Of a stretch of DNA of 64,000 nucleotides, positions 52,772-61,849 are shown piece after piece (the stretch's first letter is position 1; the number at the start of each line of letters is the position of its first letter). Both the position numbers and the translations under genes were made by a program. The DNA is from Bordetella parapertussis (GTDB lineage Bacteria; Bacteroidota; Bacteroidia; Chitinophagales; Chitinophagaceae). The notes below the pieces were generated by a model, which saw only the letters and a list, made by a program, of their open reading frames with translations, did not search any database and was not told where the DNA came from. The stretch lies in NCBI GenBank assembly GCA_943331005.2, contig CALQJX020000002.1:124001-188000 (forward strand). The letters are read 5' to 3'.

Positions 52772-53263
52772 ATGCCATCTTTTGACATCGCCAGTAAAGT
52801 AGACCTGCAAACTTTAGACAATGCAGTGAACATTGCAAAGAAAGAGATCGATAATCGTTTCGACTTCAAAGGCACACACGTATCTGTTGAGCTCAACAAA
52901 AAAGATATGACCATTGCCATAGAAGTGGAAACAGACATGAAGTTGGCTCAGCTGGAAGATGTACTCCTTACAAAGGCTATGCGCCAGGGTCTGGAAGCCA
53001 ATTGCTTCGATATGACCAAGGAGCACTCAGCATCGGGCAAGTACATCCGCAAGACCATTGCCATAAAGAATGGTATAGACAGAGATAATGCCAAGAAAAT
53101 AGTAAAACTCATTAAAGACAGCGGACTGAAAGTACAGGCTGCTATAATGGATGATGTGATACGCATTACCGCCAAAAAGATAGACGATCTTCAGGACGTG
53201 ATTCAACTGTGCCGCAGCTCCAATCTGGATCTGCCACTGCAGTACATCAACATGAAGAACTGA
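52772..53263 (+). CDS. yajQ: YajQ-family nucleotide-binding protein
   Basis: A 163-residue protein with two ferredoxin-like/RNP-type domains. The start MPSFDIASKVDLQTLDNAVNIAKKEI and DFKGTHVSVELN, then the KYIRKTIAIKNGIDRDNAKKIVKLIKDS and LPLQYINMKN ending, are near-invariant in YajQ. In Xanthomonas the homologue binds cyclic di-GMP, and E. coli YajQ binds nucleic acid and nucleotides; the role here is unproven. It ends 9 bp before the stop of the convergent rarA gene. Confidence 0.92.
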   Translation: MPSFDIASKVDLQTLDNAVNIAKKEIDNRFDFKGTHVSVELNKKDMTIAIEVETDMKLAQLEDVLLTKAMRQGLEANCFDMTKEHSASGKYIRKTIAIKNGIDRDNAKKIVKLIKDSGLKVQAAIMDDVIRITAKKIDDLQDVIQLCRSSNLDLPLQYINMKN

Positions 53264-53272
53264 TCCCGTTCA

Positions 53273-54541
53273 TCAATACCCATACTTTTCTTTCCAGCAT
53301 TGTCGCAGGTATTCGCGCATGCGTGCCTCTGCTGCATTACTGCCCGGGTCGTATAGTTTAGCACCCTGTATGGCATCAGGCAGAAATTCCTGTGCTATAA
53401 AGTTACCCGGATAATCGTGCGCATACTGATACCCCTTGCCATAATCCAGCTTCTTCATGAGGCCGGTTGGCGCATTGCGTATGGGCAGGGGCACCGGCAG
53501 ATCGCCTGTTTTGGCTACCAGTTCCTGCGCCTTGTTAATGGCCATATAGGCCGCATTACTCTTAGCGGATGATGCCAGGTAGGTAACGGTCTGCGATAAT
53601 ATGATCCTACACACGGGATACCCTATCATCTCTACCGCCTGAAAACAACTGGTGGCCAGCAGCAGCGCATTGGGGTTGGCATTGCCTATATCTTCGCTGG
53701 CCAGAATTATCATTCTCCGGGCTATGAATTTGGGGTCTTCCCCTCCCTCTATCATACGGGCAAGGTAATAGACTGCCGCATTGGGGTCGCTACCCCGAAT
53801 AGACTTGATGAATGCAGAAATAATATCGTAATGCTGCTCTCCGCTTTTGTCGTAAAGGGCCATCTTGCGCTGCACTATGTCCTGCACCACTTTATTGGTC
53901 ACCTCCCTTACCCCATCGGGCAGCGAACCTGCAACCAGTTCAGTCAGATTCAGCAACTTGCGGGCATCGCCCCCACTCACCTGAATGAGTGCTTCCCATT
54001 CCTGTATTTCCAGCGCTTTTTCCTTCAGCCATTCGTCCTTTTGCATGGCCTGCTCTACCAGCGCTTTCAGGTGCTCTTCGGTAAGCGGCTGCAGCACATA
54101 TACCTGACAGCGGCTCAGCAAGGCACTTATCACCTCGAACGAAGGGTTTTCTGTGGTAGCACCTATCAGGGTAATGATCCCTTTTTCTACAGCCCCCAGC
54201 AGGCTGTCCTGCTGCGCTTTATTGAACCGGTGTATCTCATCTATGAACAGCAGCGCATGACCTGCCTTGCGTGCCTGCTCTATCACCTGCCGTACTTCCT
54301 TTACCCCACTGTCTATGGCACTAAGGGTAAAGAACAGCATATTCAAAGACTGAGCTATGATCTGCGCCAGCGTGGTCTTACCCACTCCGGGAGGGCCCCA
54401 GAACAATATAGACCTGGCCGATGCACTCTTTATCATTTGCTCCAGCACTCTGCCGGGCCCAACGAGGTGCTCCTGACCAATGAACTCATCCAGCGACCGC
54501 GGACGCACTCTCTCTGCCAGAGGTATGTTTATATCGGCCAT
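53273..54541 (-). CDS. rarA: replication-associated recombination protein A (AAA+ ATPase)
   Basis: A 422-residue AAA+ protein (RarA/MgsA, yeast Mgs1/WRNIP1 family). LAERVRPRSLDEFIGQEHLVGPG opens the protein; Walker A GPPGVGKTT is at 49-57, Walker B LLFIDEIHRFNKAQQDSLL follows near 95-110, then sensor 1 ATTENPSF. The C-terminal half has the MgsA AAA+ C-terminal helical domain (SIRGSDPNAAVYYLARMIEGGEDPKFIARR). It acts at stalled replication forks. It is divergent from a thioredoxin-fold protein gene (43-bp gap). Confidence 0.95.
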   Translation of the reverse strand: MADINIPLAERVRPRSLDEFIGQEHLVGPGRVLEQMIKSASARSILFWGPPGVGKTTLAQIIAQSLNMLFFTLSAIDSGVKEVRQVIEQARKAGHALLFIDEIHRFNKAQQDSLLGAVEKGIITLIGATTENPSFEVISALLSRCQVYVLQPLTEEHLKALVEQAMQKDEWLKEKALEIQEWEALIQVSGGDARKLLNLTELVAGSLPDGVREVTNKVVQDIVQRKMALYDKSGEQHYDIISAFIKSIRGSDPNAAVYYLARMIEGGEDPKFIARRMIILASEDIGNANPNALLLATSCFQAVEMIGYPVCRIILSQTVTYLASSAKSNAAYMAINKAQELVAKTGDLPVPLPIRNAPTGLMKKLDYGKGYQYAHDYPGNFIAQEFLPDAIQGAKLYDPGSNAAEARMREYLRQCWKEKYGY

Positions 54542-54583
54542 ATTTTGTGATCTGTTTATGTTTTAAATGCCTAAATTAGCCCT

Positions 54584-55195
54584 ATGTTACCAAGACTCTT
54601 TTCCCTGCTGCTTTTAGCGGCTGTAGCTACTACCTCTTATGCGCAGAAAAACACCAAATCTACGCAAAATACCCCCCTTGCCAATATTGACCACAAACAA
54701 CCCGGCACTCCCATGCCGCCACTTGTTTTCATGGCCTACAACGATACTACAGCAGAAAATGCTACACCTCCGGTAAAAGAAAAGAAAAGGAAACGGAAAA
54801 CCACTACAGTATCAGACTCATCGCTATACAGTGTAGTTACAGACAAGGATCTGGACAATAATGCAAATCTCCTGGTTATGCTGTTCAACCCGACCTGCAG
54901 CCATTGCGAAGAAATGACCTTTATGCTGGAAAAGAACATTGATGCCTTCAAGAGATCCAAGCTGGTGCTACTGGCTACCAAACCCATGGAACCCTACCTG
55001 GCCGACTATGCACAAAGACACCATGTAGCCCGCTATCCGGCCATGTATATCGGTTACGACACCACAAAATTCATTGATGATATGTTCCTGTACCAGACAC
55101 TGCCTCAGATAAACATCTTTGACAGGGACAGGAAGTTGCTGAAAATATTTGCAGGAGAAGTGCCTGCAGATTCACTGAAGAAGTTTATAGAATAG
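54584..55195 (+). CDS. periplasmic thioredoxin-fold protein
   Basis: A 203-residue exported protein. The signal peptide LFSLLLLAAVATTSYAQ is followed by a low-complexity Pro/Thr/Lys linker (about 22-85, including KEKKRKRKTTT) and a thioredoxin-like domain with Cys105-Ser-His-Cys108 in FNPTCSHCEEM. A cis-Pro in QTLPQINIF and a long C-terminal helix fit the fold. It may work as a thiol reductase or disulfide isomerase in the periplasm, but the partner is unknown. It may serve apocytochrome thiols, given the ccm genes 4-6 kb away; that is a guess. Confidence 0.75.
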   Translation: MLPRLFSLLLLAAVATTSYAQKNTKSTQNTPLANIDHKQPGTPMPPLVFMAYNDTTAENATPPVKEKKRKRKTTTVSDSSLYSVVTDKDLDNNANLLVMLFNPTCSHCEEMTFMLEKNIDAFKRSKLVLLATKPMEPYLADYAQRHHVARYPAMYIGYDTTKFIDDMFLYQTLPQINIFDRDRKLLKIFAGEVPADSLKKFIE

Positions 55196-55278
55196 GTATA
55201 TTTTTCATAAAGCAGCAGCACCACATCTCACCTTTCGGTATAGATTTACAATGCGCTGTATTCTACTATTTACGGTTA

Positions 55279-55749
55279 TCAGGCTACCTCAATACCCTTG
55301 TTCTTTACATAACTCCTGATCTTTCGTACATAATCCAGGTAACCTGTTTGCATACGGAACATAAAAGCTGAAAATGTGATGAGGAATACACCAAATACAG
55401 ACATGGTGATCATTCTATCGCCACTGGTAAGGAACAATATAACAGAAGCTATAAGCAGGAAGATACAGAAGATCACTATCAGCTGAGGACCACCCTCATC
55501 CAGTTTCCTCATTTTTGAACGGATAACCACACGGGTCTTACCATTATCATCTTTAAAGTCAAGTTCAGTTATTGGTAGTGTTTTGATCTCAGTAACCTGC
55601 TCAGCATGTGGGATAATGTTGATCATGTAATCGAGCTCTATAACTTCAAAATCAAGGTTGTGGATCTTAACGTGTTTACCCAATAACCTTTTCTTGATCT
55701 CGTCTTTTGAGAAGGGGGAAGAGAATTCGTGAGTTCTTGTAAAAAACAT
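55279..55749 (-). CDS. hypothetical membrane protein
   Basis: A 156-residue protein with a cytosolic N-terminal domain of about 85 residues (FSKDEIKKRLLGKHVKIHNLDFEVIELD) and two C-terminal hydrophobic helices (QLIVIFCIFLLIASVILFLTSG and MITMSVFGVFLITFSAFMF) separated by a short charged loop. No family is recognised. It stands alone beside a 585-base gene-free stretch. Confidence 0.65.
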   Translation of the reverse strand: MFFTRTHEFSSPFSKDEIKKRLLGKHVKIHNLDFEVIELDYMINIIPHAEQVTEIKTLPITELDFKDDNGKTRVVIRSKMRKLDEGGPQLIVIFCIFLLIASVILFLTSGDRMITMSVFGVFLITFSAFMFRMQTGYLDYVRKIRSYVKNKGIEVA

Positions 55750-56334
55750 AGGCTGTGTTTTTTTAAAGGTTAGAACTAATTTTAATAAAATTACTGATTA
55801 AGTTTTACATTCCAAATAATACCAATAAAATAAATTAACACACTGATAATTTTCAGGAATTACATTAACATACAATTAACTGTATGAGTTATTTATCATT
55901 ATTACACACTCCTGATTTTCAGGTAAAAAGCAATGATCATACAGATGCATAGATCGTACCAAAGTCAATACTGAAGGGCTTTTCAGAGAAATAATAATAT
56001 TCCGGTCTGAATATAGCAGGCCATGCATTAAAAGAGAGACGAATGAGTAGAACAGCGAATTTATATATTAACATCTCATTTGCAATGATAATATTATTTT
56101 ATACATTATAAATTATATTTAATCACCTTACTGTTTAAATTACAAGATTTAATGCATTATATATTAAATTATTCAACCAAACAAATTATTATTAACTATA
56201 AATTAATTGGCATAGTTTTTGCTGTAAATTTTACATTAACATGATAATAGGTTTTGTTTGTTATTTACAAGTACATACATTTACCACAGAATTGCTCCCG
56301 AACACAATTATATCATTCCTAAAAAACCAATAAA
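55750..56334. other. AT-rich gene-free stretch
   Basis: No reading frame with plausible composition lies here. The sequence is strikingly AT-rich, with many TTAAT/ATTAA runs and a small palindrome CATACA-N6-TGTATG at 55869-55886. It separates the minus-strand membrane protein and the T9SS protein gene, and must contain their promoters. No match to the local TAnnTTTG consensus is perfect; the closest to the T9SS gene is CATAGTTTTTG about 110 bases upstream. A small RNA cannot be excluded. Confidence 0.5.
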
Positions 56335-57186
56335 ATGAAAAAGAAATTCTTACTCTTTTCCCTTTCAGCCGTAACACTTGGCGCAACATTAATGAGCGAC
56401 TCTTCAGGCCCTGCACAAGGTGGTAATAACAGAACCGGCGCAAAAGGATCTACTGCAAATTGCTCTAGTGGCGGTTGCCACGGTACTACAGCAACTGCTA
56501 CTGCTAAGATCTGGATAGATTCTGCAGGTGTACCTGTTACAAAATACACTGCAGGTAAGGTATATACCATAAAGGCAGTAGGCAAGCACACAACCAATAC
56601 AAAATTCGGTTTCCAGTTCACTGCAGTTTCAGGAACAGGTACTGCTCAGGTAAACGCTGGTACTTTCTCTGGAGTCCCTACCGGCGCTGCAACTCGTGTA
56701 GCTTCAGGACTTAACATTGTAGAACAAACAGGTACAATATCTGCTGTTAGTCCTGCAGATTCTTTTGTGAAATCTTTCACCTGGACTGCACCTGCAACAG
56801 GCGTTGGTAATATCACCCTTTACCTAACAATTAATGGTGTAAATGGCGATGGTTCTGAGAATGCAGCCGATGGCTCTGCAAATGTTTCAATGTCCCTGCC
56901 TCTCTACACTCCTCCTACTTCAGTAGCAGATGTAACAGGTAATGTAGCTGTGAATGCATTCCCTAACCCTGTAATGAATGAGCTGAACCTACAGATGGGC
57001 AACGCTTACAGCAACTACAGCGTGCAGGTATACGACATTACCGGCAGGAACATATTGAGCACAGAAATTGCAGCCAATGCTACCGGCAGCGCTACCATCA
57101 ATACCAGCAACTGGATACAGGGCCTGTATAAAGTAGTAGTAAGCAATAACAACGGCAGCGAAGTGATCTCTGTTGTAAAACAATAG
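56335..57186 (+). CDS. T9SS-exported choice-of-anchor V-like protein with CxxxxCH motif
   Basis: A 283-residue protein. Near the N-terminus, after a signal-like stretch (FLLFSLSAVTLGATLMS), Cys-Ser-Ser-Gly-Gly-Cys-His (about residues 43-49) resembles a c-type haem site with four intervening residues. The middle (about 55-190) is a beta-sandwich like the Reeler-type choice-of-anchor V proteins of this phylum, ending NGVNGDGSENAADGSA. The last about 75 residues (AFPNPVMNELNLQMG to VSNNNGSEVISVVKQ) are a T9SS type A sorting domain. The protein should be exported across the outer membrane. Its function is unknown. It is followed by a 20-bp perfect hairpin terminator. Confidence 0.85.
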   Translation: MKKKFLLFSLSAVTLGATLMSDSSGPAQGGNNRTGAKGSTANCSSGGCHGTTATATAKIWIDSAGVPVTKYTAGKVYTIKAVGKHTTNTKFGFQFTAVSGTGTAQVNAGTFSGVPTGAATRVASGLNIVEQTGTISAVSPADSFVKSFTWTAPATGVGNITLYLTINGVNGDGSENAADGSANVSMSLPLYTPPTSVADVTGNVAVNAFPNPVMNELNLQMGNAYSNYSVQVYDITGRNILSTEIAANATGSATINTSNWIQGLYKVVVSNNNGSEVISVVKQ

Positions 57187-57201
57187 TTTTCAGACAATCC
57201 C

Positions 57202-57244
57202 TATAATAGTAAAAGGCGCTCTGTGAGCGCCTTTTACTATTATA
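57202..57244. terminator. bidirectional terminator with a 20-bp stem
   Basis: Arms at 57202-57221 and 57225-57244 are perfectly complementary over 20 bp around a 3-nt loop (TGT). The core is AAAAGGCGCTC/GAGCGCCTTTT. It lies between the converging T9SS gene and the aspartate kinase gene, with A- and T-runs inside the stem on both strands, so it can end transcription from both sides. Confidence 0.9.
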
Positions 57245-57265
57245 TCCGTATCCAATTTCACTTAT

Positions 57266-58531
57266 CTATTTCATGATCACCTGCACTGTTTTGCGGGTCT
57301 GCTGGCGCAGCAGTATCTCTTTATCCCTGGTCAGGTCGAAGATCACCTCGGGTGTAAAATGACGAACGGTAAGTATGTTCACATTCTCATTTACCGATAC
57401 TTTATAGTCCTTGCCCAGCACCTGTCGAAGTGCCGCCACCTTGTCTTCTCTGTTGTCTATACAGGCCACAAAACTGATAGCGGCATTCTGTATCAGGTTT
57501 ATCTTCACCTTCAGGTTGTGAAAGATGCCGTATATCTTGCTCAGATTATCTTCTGTTATAAAAGAGAAGTCCCGGGTGGTAACCTGCACCAGCACCTGCT
57601 TATCTTTCAGCACTATCAGCGGCGGGTAGTGAACATCACTTACATCGGCCTTTATCACAGAGCCTTCCAGCTCCTTATCCAGGAAGCACTTTACATAGAG
57701 CGGTATATTGTTGTTGTGCAGCGGCTTTATGGTCTTGGGGTGAATGATCTGTGCCCCGTAGAACGCCATTTCTATCACCTCGGCATAAGAGATGGCATCT
57801 ATCTTCACCGTATCCGGAAACAGCTTGGGATCAGCATTGCGGAAACCGTTCACATCCTTCCATATCGTCACAGAATCCATCTTCAGCATAGCCGCCAGTA
57901 TAGCTGCCGTATAGTCCGACCCCTCTCTGCCCAGCGTTACCGACTTGCCATAATTGGTAGAGCCTATAAAACCCTGCACTACCACTATATTACCCTGTTT
58001 CAGCTGCCTGCCCAGTATGGCTTCAGCTTCCAGCTTGGTGTGGTTCCAGTCTACCACCGCATCGCGGTAGGTATCGTCTGTTCTTATCACTTTTCGTATG
58101 TCGGTCCATTCGGCCTGCATGCCATGCTGCAGCAGCAGGAAGCAGAGCAACCTCGATGAGAACAATTCTCCCATACACACCACCTGATCATAAGAGTAGT
58201 CGTAGCTGCCGGTCCCGGCGTCTTTTATTGCCTGCTCAAACTCGGCAAACAATGGTTTGAAAGCCTCGCAGGCCTTTGCATAAAATTCATCATTCAGCAG
58301 CGTACGGGCATAGTCCAGGTGTTGCTGCTCCAGCTTTTTGGCCAAAGCCTGCGCCGCTTCCTGCTCGTTTTGGCAGGCACTGTTCACTATAGCTTCCAGC
58401 GCATTGGTGGTCTTCCCCAGCGCAGAGAGCACTAGGAGCAATGGCTCTTTTACATCTGTAATTATTGGCAATAAGGCAGTCATTCTGCCCGCATCTGCAA
58501 TAGATGCCCCCCCGAACTTATAAACTTTCAT
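57266..58531 (-). CDS. lysC: aspartate kinase
   Basis: A 421-residue enzyme making aspartyl-phosphate, the first step to lysine, threonine and methionine. KFGGASIADAGRM at the N-terminus (residues 4-16) is the family signature, with GFIGSTNYGKSVTLGREGSDYTAAILA in the catalytic domain and two C-terminal ACT-like domains (about 280-420, including LVQVTTRDFSFITEDNLSKIYGIFHNLKVKINLIQNAAISF). These would bind lysine or threonine for feedback control. It is not fused to homoserine dehydrogenase. A perfect -7 element lies at 58540-58547. A separate homoserine dehydrogenase is encoded at 30900-32156. Confidence 0.93.
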   Translation of the reverse strand: MKVYKFGGASIADAGRMTALLPIITDVKEPLLLVLSALGKTTNALEAIVNSACQNEQEAAQALAKKLEQQHLDYARTLLNDEFYAKACEAFKPLFAEFEQAIKDAGTGSYDYSYDQVVCMGELFSSRLLCFLLLQHGMQAEWTDIRKVIRTDDTYRDAVVDWNHTKLEAEAILGRQLKQGNIVVVQGFIGSTNYGKSVTLGREGSDYTAAILAAMLKMDSVTIWKDVNGFRNADPKLFPDTVKIDAISYAEVIEMAFYGAQIIHPKTIKPLHNNNIPLYVKCFLDKELEGSVIKADVSDVHYPPLIVLKDKQVLVQVTTRDFSFITEDNLSKIYGIFHNLKVKINLIQNAAISFVACIDNREDKVAALRQVLGKDYKVSVNENVNILTVRHFTPEVIFDLTRDKEILLRQQTRKTVQVIMK

Positions 58532-58539
58532 AGAAATGG

Positions 58540-58547
58540 CAAAGGTA
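58540..58547 (-). promoter_or_regulatory. candidate -7 promoter element of aspartate kinase
   Basis: On the minus strand this reads TACCTTTG, a perfect match to TAnnTTTG, 8 bases before the ATG at 58531. No -33 match at the right spacing. Confidence 0.4.
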
Positions 58548-58616
58548 TTATATCAGCAATGAAGTATGGATGCTTATATAATTATGATACATTTTTTACA
58601 AAACGAATATTACATA

Positions 58617-60464
58617 TTATATAACCTTCTTACCCTTCATTGCATCTTTCAGCGCACCTTCCATTACCCTCTCAGCATAGGGGCGCGACACCTCATTGAG
58701 CTGCTCTGTCTGGTGCTGAATTCGGTCTTTATCCTGCGCAGTTATGGCATCCTTCAGCAACTGCATGTGCGCCTCTGTGGTAGCCACCTCTTCATCCATC
58801 AGCTGGTCTCTGTATTTCACCAGAAAACGCTCTGTGGTATCCAGCATCTGCTGCGCCTCAGTAGCAGCCTCTACCAGTGCCCTGGTGCTTATATCTTCTT
58901 TGGCATGTGTCAGACTGTCCAGCAGCATTTTTTCTACTTCTTCATCCGTCAGGCCATATTGCGGCTTCACCTCTATGGTCTGTGCCACACCACTGCGCAG
59001 TTCTGTAGCACTCACCTTCAGTATACCATCGGCATCTATCAGGAAGTTAACCTCTACTTTGGGCAACCCTGCAGGCATACCCGGTATACCTGTCAGATTG
59101 AATTCGGCCAGCTTACGGTTATCTTTCACCAGGTCGCGCTCTCCCTGAAAAACAGAGATACGCATACCACCCTGACCGTCTTTGTGCGTGGTGTACTGTC
59201 GGCCGGCACGGTTGGGTATCTTAGAGTTGCGGGGAATCAGCACATCCATCAATCCGCCCATGGTCTCTAAACCCAGCGATAGCGGGGTCACATCCAGCAG
59301 CAGCATCTCTGTGTTGTTGCCGGCCAGTATATCGGCCTGCACTGCAGCACCCAGTGCCACCACCTCATCGGGGTTCAGCTCGTCATGTACTTCCCTGCCA
59401 AAGAATTGCTTCACGCTATCCTTCACCAGTGGCACACGGGTGCTGCCACCCACCATTACCACAGCATCTATCTTGTCCCTGGTGATACCTGCATCGCGCA
59501 GGGCATTGGCACAGGCTGTCATGGTGCGGTCTACCAGTGGCTGTATCAGCTGGTTGAACTGTGCCCTTGTTACCGATACCTTGATACCGTTTATTTCGCC
59601 CTCGTAAATATCGTTGTTGGTCAGGTGCTTTTTAGCTTCCTCTGCCGTTACGCGCAGCAGCTGCATCAGCTGCTTGTCGCTGCTACCCTCGCCCAGCTGG
59701 GTGCGCCAGTATTGCGCCAGCGCATTGTCCATATCATCTCCGCCCAGATAGGTATCTCCGTTGGTAGAGAGCACCTCAAAGATACCATTGGTAATATTGA
59801 GTATTGACACATCAAAAGTACCACCCCCCAGATCATAAACAGCAATCGTCTTCTCCTCGTGATGTTTGGCACCTATGCCATACGCCAGACTTGCCGCCGT
59901 AGGTTCGTTAATGATACGGAGCACATCCAGCCCTGCCAGCCTTCCGGCATCGCGGGTAGCCTGGCGCTGCGCATCGTTAAAATAGGCCGGCACTGTTATC
60001 ACCGCCTTGCTTATGTTGGCCTTCAGTATGTGTTCGGCACGTTTCTTCAGCTCCTTCAGTATGTAAGAAGACAGCTCTATAGGCGTGTAGAACTTCTGCC
60101 CTACCTGCACCTTCACCAGTGCATCGGTATCATCGTCTATAATGTTGTAGGCAAATACGCCCGCATGGTCGCTCACATCTTTGTAAGACTTACCCATCAG
60201 GCGTTTCACAGAGTATATGGTACGCTCGGGCTGTTGCAGCAGCATTTCGCGTGCCGGTGTTCCCACCGTAGTATTGCCATATTCATCAAAATGCACAATA
60301 GATGGCACCAGTGTCAGGCCATCGGTCTCGCGCAGGGCTATCGGCTGCTTACTATCCTTGCGCACTATGGCCACCAGACTATTGGTAGTACCAAGGTCTA
60401 TGCCCACTATTATATCTTCTGTCTGTAAACTGCCTGTGGCTATGTTGATGGCTACTTTGCCCAT
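58617..60464 (-). CDS. hscA: Hsp70-family Fe-S cluster assembly chaperone HscA
   Basis: A 615-residue Hsp70. The ATPase domain has [14 protein letters not shown] (19-32), [43 protein letters not shown] and VGGSTRVP. The substrate-binding domain follows with [16 protein letters not shown] and a helical lid. It lacks the EEVD-like tail of DnaK. The HscA assignment rests on the length, the N-terminal extension and the presence of hscB in the same region (61850-62383); IscU and ferredoxin are not adjacent. HscA with HscB releases Fe-S clusters from the IscU scaffold. A divergent DnaK paralogue is the alternative. Confidence 0.88.
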   Translation of the reverse strand: MGKVAINIATGSLQTEDIIVGIDLGTTNSLVAIVRKDSKQPIALRETDGLTLVPSIVHFDEYGNTTVGTPAREMLLQQPERTIYSVKRLMGKSYKDVSDHAGVFAYNIIDDDTDALVKVQVGQKFYTPIELSSYILKELKKRAEHILKANISKAVITVPAYFNDAQRQATRDAGRLAGLDVLRIINEPTAASLAYGIGAKHHEEKTIAVYDLGGGTFDVSILNITNGIFEVLSTNGDTYLGGDDMDNALAQYWRTQLGEGSSDKQLMQLLRVTAEEAKKHLTNNDIYEGEINGIKVSVTRAQFNQLIQPLVDRTMTACANALRDAGITRDKIDAVVMVGGSTRVPLVKDSVKQFFGREVHDELNPDEVVALGAAVQADILAGNNTEMLLLDVTPLSLGLETMGGLMDVLIPRNSKIPNRAGRQYTTHKDGQGGMRISVFQGERDLVKDNRKLAEFNLTGIPGMPAGLPKVEVNFLIDADGILKVSATELRSGVAQTIEVKPQYGLTDEEVEKMLLDSLTHAKEDISTRALVEAATEAQQMLDTTERFLVKYRDQLMDEEVATTEAHMQLLKDAITAQDKDRIQHQTEQLNEVSRPYAERVMEGALKDAMKGKKVI

Positions 60465-60481
60465 AAATCTCTTTTGAACTG

Positions 60482-60489
60482 CAAATGTA
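60482..60489 (-). promoter_or_regulatory. candidate -7 promoter element of hscA
   Basis: On the minus strand this reads TACATTTG, matching TAnnTTTG, 17 bases before the hscA ATG. The -33 TTTG is not seen at the right spacing. Confidence 0.45.
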
Positions 60490-60572
60490 AATCAAAGGGT
60501 ATATGCCCGTTGCTTTTAGTTACTATAGGGGTATAAAGAGTAAGGAGGACAAATGCGCCCACCTCACACTCA

Positions 60573-61775
60573 TTAATAGGCATAATCTGCCAGATACTCA
60601 TACTTACGGGTCAGCTGTCCCTGCTCGCATATAGTGGCCCTGTTCAGTATATCACTTTCAGGCTTCAGCAGCTCCGGCAGTATATATTTCTTCAGGTGCA
60701 CCCCGAAATACTGCGATGCATCGCAGGGCAGCTCGTTCGGCAAATTATCTACCGCCATTATATCTATGGTATCCTTCGTATTCCGGTAGGCCTCTGTGCG
60801 CTCAATAGAGATCCTGTCTACCCCAAATACCGGCTCGGCAATAGTTGTAGAATCGAGTGTGATGGGCACCGATCCGTCCACATCGCAGCTTATGTCCGAT
60901 ATCACACTGATGCGCCAGTCATTGCGTTTTATGTCCTCTTTCTCAAACAAACGGGCTATACGGGCCTCCCAGTATATGCCATTCATCAGTATATCTGTCT
61001 GGTTCACATAGGCCGAGAATAAACACTTATAGGCCTCCGGATGCGCATGAAAATCATCGCGGTGAAACATATTATTGTCCTTGCGGGCATACAGATCGCC
61101 ACCTTTCAGGTGCGTAAACACCGGATATTCGTACTGGTGGGTCAGGTAGTCCATAGGCTCCACCTCTTCTATATCCAGCTGGCGCATCACATCCAGCACG
61201 CCGGATGCTACCTTGCCAGATCCCGTTACCGCTATCTTCAGATTAGGGAGTTGCACTGTTTCATAGGCCTTTATCAGATCAGCATAAGAGCGTACACTAT
61301 GTGCTGCCGGCAACTGGTACAGCCCGTGTTTGCGGCCATAGGTCATCAATCCGTTGTGCGCGCCTACTATACCTGCATACATACCAAAACCCAGTATGCG
61401 CTGCTCATCACTGTGCGTCAGGCACTCATAATCTATCATACGCACCTTTTTTTCTATAAGCGCATGCATCAGCCCCTTGTTGTGGGGTTGTTTTTTCTTG
61501 GTGTGCGAGAAGAAGAGATAGGTCTTGCCCGGCTGCAGATACGCCACCGGCACCTCCTTTATACCCAGCAGCACATCGCAGTGGGTCAGATTGCTGCTCA
61601 TCGGTATACCTTCTGCTATATATTCCTCATCTCTGAAGCATCTTGTAGGCGATGGCTCTACCGTAATGCTTATCTCGGGGTATCTGTTCATTATCAGACT
61701 ACACTGCTGGGGTGTCAGTGCCACCCTTTCGTCCGGTAACTTTTTCCTTTCTCTTATCAGTCCTATGCGCAGCAT
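60573..61775 (-). CDS. saccharopine dehydrogenase/alanine dehydrogenase-like NAD(P)-dependent oxidoreductase
   Basis: A 400-residue enzyme with an AlaDH/PNT N-terminal domain (RIGLIRERKKLPDERVALTPQQ, then the KEVPVAYLQPGKTYLFFSHTKKKQPHN segment) and a central NAD-binding domain (IAVTGSGKVASGVLDVM). The pattern matches lysine-forming saccharopine dehydrogenase (Lys1-like) more closely than alanine dehydrogenase. A role in lysine or saccharopine metabolism is inferred, and the direction is not evident. The ATG at 61775 is used because the longer frame begins with a TTG inside a perfect promoter -7 element. It is encoded between hscA and hscB. Confidence 0.82.
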   Translation of the reverse strand: MLRIGLIRERKKLPDERVALTPQQCSLIMNRYPEISITVEPSPTRCFRDEEYIAEGIPMSSNLTHCDVLLGIKEVPVAYLQPGKTYLFFSHTKKKQPHNKGLMHALIEKKVRMIDYECLTHSDEQRILGFGMYAGIVGAHNGLMTYGRKHGLYQLPAAHSVRSYADLIKAYETVQLPNLKIAVTGSGKVASGVLDVMRQLDIEEVEPMDYLTHQYEYPVFTHLKGGDLYARKDNNMFHRDDFHAHPEAYKCLFSAYVNQTDILMNGIYWEARIARLFEKEDIKRNDWRISVISDISCDVDGSVPITLDSTTIAEPVFGVDRISIERTEAYRNTKDTIDIMAVDNLPNELPCDASQYFGVHLKKYILPELLKPESDILNRATICEQGQLTRKYEYLADYAY

Positions 61776-61790
61776 ATCGTAATTTTGCCG

Positions 61791-61822
61791 CAAAGATAAG
61801 CCGCTCCGGCTCCCTTACCAAA
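61791..61822 (-). promoter_or_regulatory. promoter of the saccharopine dehydrogenase-like gene
   Basis: On the minus strand TTTG (61819-61822), a 20-bp spacer and TATCTTTG (61791-61798) match the Bacteroidota consensus exactly. The ATG at 61775 lies 15 bases downstream, which fixes the gene start. Confidence 0.75.
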
Positions 61823-61849
61823 GATGGGTGCTGACCGGCAACTGCTATC

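Noticed and set aside
55750..56334. Hidden small gene in the AT-rich gap
   Set aside because: Frames in this stretch are short, interrupted by stops and made of Asn/Ile/Lys/Tyr codons expected from AT-rich DNA.
57359..58159. 266-codon open frame antisense to aspartate kinase
   Set aside because: The sense strand encodes a complete aspartate kinase; the shadow protein has no recognisable feature.
61791..61793. TTG start for the saccharopine-dehydrogenase-like gene
   Set aside because: It lies inside the -7 promoter element TATCTTTG, so it would be upstream of the transcript start; the ATG at 61775 is used.
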